From assembly GCF_030345795.1 (NCBI RefSeq), contig NZ_JAUALB010000001.1, forward strand, positions 4,828,001 to 4,892,000: a stretch of DNA of 64,000 bases, in the 5' to 3' direction. This document shows, piece after piece, positions 36,255-43,464 of this stretch (position 1 is its first letter; each line of letters opens with the position of its first letter). The DNA is from Micromonospora sp. WMMA1363 (GTDB lineage: Bacteria > Actinomycetota > Actinomycetes > Mycobacteriales > Micromonosporaceae). Position numbers and translations under genes: made by a program. The notes under the pieces are model-generated. The model made no database searches and was not told the DNA's origin. It worked only from the letters and a program-made list of their open reading frames with translations.

Positions 36255-37082
36255 ATGACCTCTGGCGTCGGGGCGCTCTGGTCGCGCCGCGGCGCGCTGC
36301 GCATCCTGGTTCGGCGCGACCTCGCGGTGAAGTACCAGCAGTCGGTGCTCGGGTACCTGTGGTCGTTGATCGAGCCGCTGGGCACCGGCGTCATCTACTG
36401 GTTCGTCTTCGGTGTGCTGTACTCCCGGGACACCAGCCGACACCTCGGCGACGCCGCCGACTCGTATCCGCTGTTCCTGCTGACCGGGATCTTCGCCTGG
36501 ATGTGGGCCAGCTCGGCCCTGCACGAGGCGACCAACGCGCTGACCGGCCAGGCCCGGCTGATCACCACGATGAACATCCCGCGGCAGATCTTCCCGATCG
36601 GCCGGGTCGCCGGCCGGATCGCCGAGTACCTGGCCGGCCTGCCCATCCTGGTCGGGGTGGCGGTGGGGTACGCGGTGACGGGCCGGATCGACCCCGACTG
36701 GTCGGTGCTCGCCCTGCCGCTGGCGGTGGCGGTGCAGGGCGTCCTGCTCGTCGGGCTGGCGCTGCTGCTGTCCGCGGCCAACGTGCTGATGCGCGACGTC
36801 GAGCGGTTCATGCGGCTGGCGGTCCGGGTGCTCTTCTACGCCACGCCGATCATCTACCCGCTCAGCCTGGTCCGGGAATCCGCGCTACCCGGCTGGGTGA
36901 AGACCGGGTACGAGCTGAACCCGCTGGTCGGTGTCTTCCAGCTGCACCACGCGGTCTGGTATCCGGACGAGTTTCCCGACGCCCGGCTGCTCGCCACCAC
37001 CATCGTGGGCAGCCTGCTGGTGCTCGCCGCCGGCTGGTGGGCGTTCCGCCGGCTGGAACCGGCCGTGCTGAAGGAGCTGTGA
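36255..37082 (+). CDS. ABC transporter permease, polysaccharide/teichoic export (Wzm-type)
   Basis: A 275-aa ABC-2 permease. The N-terminal amphipathic region LVRRDLAVKYQQSVLGYLWSLIEPLGT is diagnostic of the Wzm/TagG family, followed by six hydrophobic segments (for example FGVLYSRDTSRHLGD, YPLFLLTGIFAWMWASSALH). It exports undecaprenyl-linked polysaccharide or teichoic-acid-like polymer together with the ATPase encoded next. ATG at 36255 follows GGGAGGCGGCG. Its stop overlaps the ATPase start as TGATG. Confidence 0.92.
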   Translation: MTSGVGALWSRRGALRILVRRDLAVKYQQSVLGYLWSLIEPLGTGVIYWFVFGVLYSRDTSRHLGDAADSYPLFLLTGIFAWMWASSALHEATNALTGQARLITTMNIPRQIFPIGRVAGRIAEYLAGLPILVGVAVGYAVTGRIDPDWSVLALPLAVAVQGVLLVGLALLLSAANVLMRDVERFMRLAVRVLFYATPIIYPLSLVRESALPGWVKTGYELNPLVGVFQLHHAVWYPDEFPDARLLATTIVGSLLVLAAGWWAFRRLEPAVLKEL

Positions 37083-37831
37083 TGGCCGGGCCGATCATCG
37101 AGGCGGACGGGCTCGGTATCCGGTTCGTGCGCAACCGCCGCCGGCTTCTGCGGTTGCGGGAACTGGCCATCCGTCGGGGGCGGCCCAGCCGCGCCGGTGA
37201 CGGCTGGTTCTGGCCGCTGCGCGACCTGTCCTTCTCGATCGCGGCCGGCGACACCGTCGGTGTGATCGGCCGAAACGGCACCGGCAAGAGCACGCTGCTG
37301 CGTTTGATCGCCGGCGTGCTCATTCCCGACGAGGGCCGGATCACGGTGCGGGGTGACGTCGCGCCGCTGCTGGAACTGTCCGCCGGGTTCTCCAGCGAGC
37401 TGACCGGTCGGGAGAACCTCTACCTGGTCGGCGGCCTGCACGGCCTGTCGTCGGGGTTCCTGCGCCGGCACTTCGACGAGATCGTGTCGTTCGCCGGCGG
37501 GCAGGTCGAACGGGCCATCGACACGGCGGTCCGGCACTACTCGTCCGGCATGAAGGTCCGCCTCGGCTTCGCGATCATCTCGCAGCTGCCACATCCGATC
37601 CTGCTCATGGACGAGGTGACCGCGGTCGGCGACGCGGAGTTCCGCCGGAAGTGCTATGCGACGATCGAGCGTCTGCTGGGTGAGGGGCGCACGCTGGTGC
37701 TGGTGTCACACAACGAGCAGGATCTGACTCGATTCTGCCGACGCGGCTTCTTCCTCGACGCCGGCCGGATGACCGTTGACGGGACCATCGACGAGGCGCT
37801 GACCGCCTACCGCCGGGCGGTGTCCCGGTGA
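37082..37831 (+). CDS. ABC transporter ATPase, polysaccharide export (Wzt/TagH-type)
   Basis: A 249-aa ATPase with Walker A GRNGTGKSTLLRLIAG, the family-specific LLELSAGFSSELTGRENLYL insertion, signature HYSSGMKVRLGFAII, Walker B ILLMDEVTAVGD and H-loop LVLVSHN. It lacks the C-terminal carbohydrate-binding domain found in O-antigen-type Wzt, so export is probably not coupled to a chain-capping signal. An N-terminal 45-residue extension precedes the ABC core. It is translationally coupled to the permease and followed by a glycopolymer synthesis gene. Confidence 0.92.
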   Translation: MAGPIIEADGLGIRFVRNRRRLLRLRELAIRRGRPSRAGDGWFWPLRDLSFSIAAGDTVGVIGRNGTGKSTLLRLIAGVLIPDEGRITVRGDVAPLLELSAGFSSELTGRENLYLVGGLHGLSSGFLRRHFDEIVSFAGGQVERAIDTAVRHYSSGMKVRLGFAIISQLPHPILLMDEVTAVGDAEFRRKCYATIERLLGEGRTLVLVSHNEQDLTRFCRRGFFLDAGRMTVDGTIDEALTAYRRAVSR

Positions 37832-37853
37832 TGCTCGTCCGGCTGCCCCGCCG

Positions 37854-38066
37854 TTGCATGCCACCGTGCTGGGCTGGGACGGGCGTTCGGTGGTGCTGGC
37901 CCTGGCGGCGATCGCCGGAATAGCTGGGATCGGCATGGTTACACTCTGCACGTACCTTTTGGTGTTTTCAGTGGGTGGCGTCGCCTTCGCCTGGGTGGTC
38001 CTGCCCGCCCGCGCCGGGCGGGCGGTGCCGGTCCGGGTCGGAGCCGGCGGCCACTCACCGGGTTAG
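37854..38066 (+). CDS. Possible small membrane protein in the exporter locus
   Basis: A 70-aa frame with a strong hydrophobic stretch (VVLALAAIAGIAGIGMVTLCTYLLVFSVGGVAFAWVVL written in two halves, about residues 13-52), enough for one or two membrane helices, and a basic Gly-rich end. It starts with TTG 37854 or GTG 37866 and has no clear ribosome binding site, but it fits between the ATPase and the glycosyltransferase on the same strand. No homologue recognised. Confidence 0.4.
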   Translation: MHATVLGWDGRSVVLALAAIAGIAGIGMVTLCTYLLVFSVGGVAFAWVVLPARAGRAVPVRVGAGGHSPG

Positions 38067-38118
38067 GGCCGCTCGACCGAGGACTTCGACACCGGCCCTG
38101 GACGACAGGGGCGGCCAG

Positions 38119-40329
38119 GTGACACTGATCAGCTTCGTGGTCCCGGCCTACCGCGTGCAGGGTTACCTACGAGAGTGCCTGGACTCGATCCTGGGTCAGC
38201 CGGAGGTCGGCATCGAGGTGATCGGGGTCGACGACTGCTCACCGGACGGCGGCGGCGAGATCCTGGCCGAGTACGCGGCTCGCGATCCGCGGATGCGGGC
38301 GCTCCGGCTACCGGAGAACGTCGGGCTCGGTCCGGCCCGCAACGCCGGGTTGGACCGAGCCACCGGCGAGTACGTCTGGTTCGTCGACGGCGACGACTGG
38401 CTGGCGCCGGACTGCCTCACCGAGGTGGCCGGACGGCTGCGCGACAGCCGGCCGGACGTGCTGGTGGTCGACCACGTCCGGACCTGGTGGAACGGGACCG
38501 CCACCCGCAGCGGGTTGCTCGACGTGTTCCCGGAGCCGCCCGACGCGCGGACGTTCCGGCTGGGGGAGCGGCCGACGGCCGTCCACCTGCTGCACACGGC
38601 GTGGAACAAGGTGCTGCGGCGGCAGTTCCTGCTCGACCACGGGCTGCGCTTCGCGCCCGGCTGGTATGAGGATGTCTCGTTCAGCTACCCGGCGCTGCTG
38701 CTCGCCGAGCGGATCGGGGTGCTGGACCGGGTCTGCGTGAACTACCGCCAGCGCCGGACCGGGGCGATCACCCGGACCCGCGGGGACCGCCACTTCGAGG
38801 TCTTCGCACAGTGGCACCGGGTCTTCCGGCGCCTGCCCGAGTGGGGCCCGGCGGTCGACGACCTGCGACCGGTGCTCTTCGAGCGGATGATCTCGCATTA
38901 CCTGACGGTGCTCGGCAACGGGGAACGGATCGCACCGGAACTGCGTCCCGGCTTCTTCGCGCAGATCACCGCCGATCACGCCCGCTGGCGGCCGCCGCAG
39001 GGTTACCCGGCGCCCGGCGGGGTGGAGGGACTCAAGCACCGGCTGGTCGCCGACGGCCGGTGGCGGACCTTCAGCGTGCTGCGGGGCGCCTACCAGGCGC
39101 GGGAGGTGGCCGAACGGCGGGCGCGGCGGGCGAAACGGCGGGTCGCGCCGCTGGCCCGGCGTGGTGCTGGCCTGACCCGGGACGCGGTGCTCCGCGGGTA
39201 CTACCACGCCGAGCTGCGCCGGCCGGTCGACCCGACGCTGGCGGTGTACGCCGCCTACTGGTACCGCGGCTACGCCTGCAATCCGGCGGCCATCCACGAG
39301 GCCGCCCGCCGGCTCGTCCCCGAGGTGCGCGGGGTGTGGATCGTCCGGCGGGACCGGGTGGCCGAGATGCCGCCCGGCGTCGAGTACGTGGTGGCCGGCA
39401 CTCCCGCCGAGTGCCGGGTGCTGGCGCGGGCGCGCTGGCTGGTGAACAACGTCAACTTCCCGGACTTCGTTCGCAAACGCCCCGGCGCCGTCCACGTGCA
39501 GACCCATCACGGCACCCCGGTCAAGGTGATGGGGCTGGACCAGCAGCGGTACCCGGTCGGGGCGGTGGGACTGGATTTCGCCGGTCTGCTGCGCCGGGTG
39601 GACCGGTGGGACTACAGCATCACGTCGAACAGCTTCTCCAGCCAGATGTGGGAGCGCGCGTACCCGGCCGCGTACACCACCCTGGAGGTCGGCTACCCGC
39701 GCAACGACCCGCTGGCGACCGCGACCACCGACCAGGTGCTGCGGATCCGCGCCGAGCTGGGCCTCGGCATCGGCGAGCAGGTGGTCCTGTACGCCCCGAC
39801 ACACCGCGAGCACCTGCCGGGCTACCGACCGCCGTTCGATCCGGACCGGTTCCTCGCCGTGCTGGGCCCGACCGGCCGGCTGCTGATGCGCAGCCACTAC
39901 TTCCATGATCGGGAGCGGCGGGCGTTGCGTCCGGTGACCCGGGAGCGGGTCCACGACGTCAGTGGCCACCCGCGCGTGGAGGACCTCTACCTGGCCGCGG
40001 ACGTCCTGGTCACCGACTACTCGTCGGCGATGTTCGACTATGCCGTCCTGAACCGGCCGATCGTCGTCTACGCGCCGGACTGGACCGCGTACCGGCTGAC
40101 TCGGGGTGTCTACTTCGACGTCACGGCTGAGCCGCCGGGGGCGGTGGCGACGGACTTCGGCGGCCTACTCGACGTGTTCCGCTCAAATGCGGTGCGGGGC
40201 CCGGCGGCGGAGGAGGCGCGGCGGCGGTTCCGGGACCGGTTCTGCCGGCTGGACGACGGCCACGCCGCCGAGCGGGTGGTGCGGCGGGTCTTCCTCGGTG
40301 AGGAACCGGAGCCGGGCCCGGCCTGCTGA
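38119..40329 (+). CDS. GT2 glycosyltransferase fused to TagB/TagF-like glycerophosphotransferase
   Basis: A 736-aa bifunctional cell-surface polymer enzyme. Residues 1-240 are a GT-A family 2 domain: SFVVPAYRVQGYLRECLDSI, GVDDCSPDGGGEI and the DxD in VWFVDGDDWLAPD. After a basic linker, residues 360-725 form a CDP-glycerol glycerophosphotransferase domain with QTHHGTPVKVMGLD, YAPTHRE, and LYLAADVLVTDYSSAMFDYA. It probably adds sugars and polyol-phosphate units to a teichoic-acid-like polymer exported by the adjacent ABC pair. GTG at 38119 starts directly at the GT2 strand. Confidence 0.9.
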   Translation: MTLISFVVPAYRVQGYLRECLDSILGQPEVGIEVIGVDDCSPDGGGEILAEYAARDPRMRALRLPENVGLGPARNAGLDRATGEYVWFVDGDDWLAPDCLTEVAGRLRDSRPDVLVVDHVRTWWNGTATRSGLLDVFPEPPDARTFRLGERPTAVHLLHTAWNKVLRRQFLLDHGLRFAPGWYEDVSFSYPALLLAERIGVLDRVCVNYRQRRTGAITRTRGDRHFEVFAQWHRVFRRLPEWGPAVDDLRPVLFERMISHYLTVLGNGERIAPELRPGFFAQITADHARWRPPQGYPAPGGVEGLKHRLVADGRWRTFSVLRGAYQAREVAERRARRAKRRVAPLARRGAGLTRDAVLRGYYHAELRRPVDPTLAVYAAYWYRGYACNPAAIHEAARRLVPEVRGVWIVRRDRVAEMPPGVEYVVAGTPAECRVLARARWLVNNVNFPDFVRKRPGAVHVQTHHGTPVKVMGLDQQRYPVGAVGLDFAGLLRRVDRWDYSITSNSFSSQMWERAYPAAYTTLEVGYPRNDPLATATTDQVLRIRAELGLGIGEQVVLYAPTHREHLPGYRPPFDPDRFLAVLGPTGRLLMRSHYFHDRERRALRPVTRERVHDVSGHPRVEDLYLAADVLVTDYSSAMFDYAVLNRPIVVYAPDWTAYRLTRGVYFDVTAEPPGAVATDFGGLLDVFRSNAVRGPAAEEARRRFRDRFCRLDDGHAAERVVRRVFLGEEPEPGPAC

Positions 40330-40527
40330 ACCGTTCCGGCTGGGTCGGTCCGGGCCGGCAGCACTCCGTCCGACGGGCCGGGCGTCCGGAATGTCACACT
40401 GCCGTCGTTCGATGGTGCGTAATGGGACTGTCACGGGTTGAACATGGAACGTTCACCCGATGCCCTTCCGGGGTGCTCCTCGTCACAGTCATTCGGGGTC
40501 GGGCTGACGAGCTGGGGGAGGAGACGG

Positions 40528-41835
40528 GTGACCACCGTCGCGCTCAGGGACGTGACCAAGGTCTTCAGGGACGGCACGCGCGCCGTCGACGGGGTGAACC
40601 TTGATGTCAACGACGCCGAGTTCATGGTGCTGCTGGGGCCCTCGGGCTGCGGCAAGTCGACGGTGCTGCGGATGGTCGCCGGTCTCGAGGACCCGACCTC
40701 CGGTGCCGTGCTGCTCGGTGGTCGACTGGCGAACGACCTGCCACCCCGGGAGCGCGGAGTGGCGATGGTCTTCCAGGACTTCGCCCTCTACCCGCACATG
40801 ACCGTCGGCGGTAACATCGCCTTCCCGCTGCGGCTGGCCGGTTCCGAACCGAGCCGACGGGTCGAGCGGGTCGCCGACGTGGCCGCCGCGCTCGGCATCA
40901 GCGACGTCCTCGCCCGTCGGCCCAGCCAGCTCTCCGGCGGGCAGCGCCAGCGCGTCGCGATGGGACGCGCGATCGTCCGCCGGCCCCGGCTGTTCCTCAT
41001 GGACGAGCCGCTGTCCAACCTCGACAGCGGACTCCGCGCGGAGCTACGCGCGGAGATCTCCGGCCTGACCCGCGAGTTGGGGGTGACCACCATCTACGTG
41101 ACGCATGACCAGGCCGAGGCGCTGACCATGGCCGACCGGGTGGCGATCATGCGCAAGGGGGTCCTCCAGGACGTCGGCACGCCCACCCAGGTGTACGGCC
41201 GCCCAGCCACGCTCTATGTCGCCGCGTTCCTCGGCAGCCCCCGGATGAACCTGCTGGAGGCCTCGGTCTACGTGCACCTCGATCGCCACGTCGCGCTGGC
41301 CCTCGGGGAGCAGGCGCTCCACCTGCCGTGGAACGACATCCGCGCCCGGGCGGTCGCCCACTACCACGGCGAGCGGATCGTGGTCGGGATGCGGGCCGAG
41401 GCGCTGACCCCGGTCGCCGCGGGCGCACCCGGCGACGTGCTGCAGGGCCGGATCCGCTATCTGGAGCACCACGGGCACGAGTCGATCGCCTTCCTCGACG
41501 TCGGCGCCACGGCGGTGGTGGTGGACGAGACGGGCGCGCCGGCCGAACGGCCCGCTCCCGGCGAGCGCGGCCTGCGCCGGCTCAACCAGGTGGTGCAGCG
41601 GATCGCGGGCCGGGGCGCGGAGCCGGCGAAGGGTGAGGCGCCGGCGGTGGAGGCCCGTGCCAGCGTCCTGCCCGACCCGGGCCGGCAGCACCGCCACCGC
41701 CCGGCCGAACTGGCGGTCCGGCTGGCCCCCTATCCGGCCGTGTCGCCGGGCCGTCCGCTCACGGTCTCCGTCCGCATGGAGGCCCTGCACTTCTTCGACG
41801 AGCGCGGCGACCGAATCGACGTCGGCTGGCGCTGA
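40528..41835 (+). CDS. MalK/UgpC-type ABC ATPase, orphan
   Basis: A 435-aa ATPase of carbohydrate importers. Walker A GPSGCGKSTVLRMVAG, Q-loop VFQDFALYPHM, signature LSGGQRQRVAMGRA, Walker B LFLMDEPLSNLD and H-loop YVTHDQAEAL are complete. The C-terminal TOBE/regulatory region is interrupted by a Pro/Ala/Arg-rich stretch at about residues 340-395 not normal for MalK. No permease or binding-protein genes are nearby, so it may serve several distant importers, as MsiK does in Streptomyces. GTG at 40528 follows GGGGGAGGAGAC; an upstream in-frame ATG at 40438 lacks a binding site. Confidence 0.88.
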   Translation: MTTVALRDVTKVFRDGTRAVDGVNLDVNDAEFMVLLGPSGCGKSTVLRMVAGLEDPTSGAVLLGGRLANDLPPRERGVAMVFQDFALYPHMTVGGNIAFPLRLAGSEPSRRVERVADVAAALGISDVLARRPSQLSGGQRQRVAMGRAIVRRPRLFLMDEPLSNLDSGLRAELRAEISGLTRELGVTTIYVTHDQAEALTMADRVAIMRKGVLQDVGTPTQVYGRPATLYVAAFLGSPRMNLLEASVYVHLDRHVALALGEQALHLPWNDIRARAVAHYHGERIVVGMRAEALTPVAAGAPGDVLQGRIRYLEHHGHESIAFLDVGATAVVVDETGAPAERPAPGERGLRRLNQVVQRIAGRGAEPAKGEAPAVEARASVLPDPGRQHRHRPAELAVRLAPYPAVSPGRPLTVSVRMEALHFFDERGDRIDVGWR

Positions 41836-41900
41836 GGTTGCTGTACGGAAGGGGCCGTTGCTTGCGCCTCAGCTTCACGCCGGCGTCCCTTGCCGACCAA

Positions 41901-41916
41901 GTTACCGACTAGTAAC
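41901..41916. promoter_or_regulatory. Inverted repeat upstream of thioesterase gene
   Basis: GTTACCGACTAGTAAC has 5-bp perfect outer arms and sits 8 bp before the ATG. This resembles operators of TetR-type lipid regulators in actinobacteria (TTACnnnnnnGTAA). No regulator is encoded beside it. Confidence 0.45.
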
Positions 41917-41924
41917 GTACGGGC

Positions 41925-42389
41925 ATGAGCATCGACTCTCGACAGGTGGCCGCCGGCATGCTGGAAGCCGTGCCGCTCGTCCGTACCCTGGGCTTCGAAT
42001 TCGTCGAGGTGGCCGCCGAGGCCGACGGTGAAGTGCACGCCGTCGTCCGGCTGCCCGACACGCCGGCCACCCACAACCATGTCGGCGGGCCACACGCCGG
42101 CGCCATGTTCACCCTCGGCGAGACCGCGTCCGGCGCGGTCGTGCTCGCCGCGTTCGCCCACCTGCTCGACCGGGCCACGCCGCTCGCCGTGCGGGCCGAC
42201 ATCGCGTACCAGAAACTCGCCCGGGGTGCGGTGCGCGCGACCGCGCGACTCGGCCGGCCCGTCGCCGAGGTGATCGCCGAGCTGGACGCGGGCCGGCGGC
42301 CGGAGTTCCCGGTCCGCGTCGAGATCGCCACCGAGGAGGGCAAGCCCACTGGCGAGATGACCGTGGTCTGGACGCTCCGGCCGAACTGA
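41925..42389 (+). CDS. Hotdog-fold thioesterase (DUF4442/PaaI-like)
   Basis: A 154-aa hotdog protein. VPLVRTLGFEFVEVAAEADG, THNHVGGPHAGAMFTLGETAS and the strand LAVRADIAYQKLARG form the pattern of PaaI/DUF4442 acyl-CoA thioesterases, with the HNHVGGPHAGA loop as the likely active-site region. It would hydrolyse an acyl-CoA. The ATG at 41925 lies immediately after a palindromic operator-like sequence, with no strong ribosome binding site, so it may be leaderless and repressed by a TetR-type protein. Confidence 0.8.
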   Translation: MSIDSRQVAAGMLEAVPLVRTLGFEFVEVAAEADGEVHAVVRLPDTPATHNHVGGPHAGAMFTLGETASGAVVLAAFAHLLDRATPLAVRADIAYQKLARGAVRATARLGRPVAEVIAELDAGRRPEFPVRVEIATEEGKPTGEMTVVWTLRPN

Positions 42390-42627
42390 GCCGCGCCAAC
42401 CGTCAACGCCGGGTGTGCGCCGCAGGTCCGCCACCGTCCGGGCCGCGCAGAGCAGGCTGACGAGAACAGCGCAGCACCCTGCGTCGCGTCCCGCCCGCCC
42501 CTGGACGTCGACCGGGTCGTGGAGCAGACCGCTACCGCAGGTTGCCGCCCGGTGAACCTCCGGTCGGCCCGGCGCGGCGTGCGTCGAATCGGGCCTCCCG
42601 GGACGGAGGGCTGGTTAGATTCGTACG

Positions 42628-43464
42628 ATGCTCGGCCTGCCTGCGCACGTGACCGCCTGTCTCTTCGATCTGGACGGTGTGCTCACCCAGACCGCCCGTG
42701 TCCACAACGCCGCGTGGACCGCCACCTTCGACGAGTTCCTGCGGCGGTGGGCCGCGCTCACCGGTGAGCCGTTCCGGCCGTTCGACCCGGGCGCGGACTA
42801 CAACCGGTACGTCGACGGTCGGCCCCGCCACGACGGGGTCCGCACCTTCCTCGCCTCGCGCGGCATCGTGCTACCCGAAGGGGAGCCGGACGCCCCGCCC
42901 GCCGCCGACACGGTCGTCGGCGTCGGCAACCGCAAGAACGTCCTGTTCCTCGAGGAACTGCGGACACACGGGGTGGACGTCTACCCCGGCTCGGTGGCGT
43001 ACCTGGAGGCAGCGGCCGCCGCGGGGCTGCGCCGCGCGGTCGTCACGGCCAGTGCCAACGGCCGTGAAGTGATCGCGGCGGCCGGCCTGGAACCGCTGCT
43101 GGAGATCCGGGTCGACGGCCTGGTCGCCCGGACCGAGGGGTTACGTGGCAAGCCCGAGCCGGACACGTTTCTCGCTGGCGCGAAGCTGCTCGGGGTCGAC
43201 CCGGCGGACGCGGTCGTGTTCGAGGACGCCCTCGCCGGGGTGGCCGCCGGACGGGCCGGTGGATTCGGGTACGTGGTCGGCGTCGACCGGGTCGGCCAAG
43301 CCGATGAGCTGCTCGAGTACGGCGCCGACGTGGTGATCCGCGACCTCGCCGAGCTGCTCGACCGGGACCCGGCCGGGCCGGGCCGGGCGGAAACCGGGCC
43401 GGCGCGGGAGCCGAGCCGGCTGGACCGCGGGCCGGTCGTCCGGAACCGGGAGCCGGGCGCGTGA
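42628..43464 (+). CDS. HAD hydrolase, beta-phosphoglucomutase-like
   Basis: A 278-aa HAD enzyme that would convert beta-glucose 1-phosphate to glucose 6-phosphate. The nucleophile motif FDLDGVLTQTARVHNAAW carries D14 and D16. Motif II is in VVTASANGREV and the Lys motif in GLRGKPEPDTFLAGA, with the metal site in VVFEDALAGVAAG. The specific HNAAW and FRPFDPGADYNRYVDG match the branch paired with GH65 enzymes. The last 40 residues are a charged tail. It overlaps the GH65 gene as GTGA, so the two are co-translated and form a disaccharide phosphorolysis pathway. Confidence 0.9.
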   Translation: MLGLPAHVTACLFDLDGVLTQTARVHNAAWTATFDEFLRRWAALTGEPFRPFDPGADYNRYVDGRPRHDGVRTFLASRGIVLPEGEPDAPPAADTVVGVGNRKNVLFLEELRTHGVDVYPGSVAYLEAAAAAGLRRAVVTASANGREVIAAAGLEPLLEIRVDGLVARTEGLRGKPEPDTFLAGAKLLGVDPADAVVFEDALAGVAAGRAGGFGYVVGVDRVGQADELLEYGADVVIRDLAELLDRDPAGPGRAETGPAREPSRLDRGPVVRNREPGA

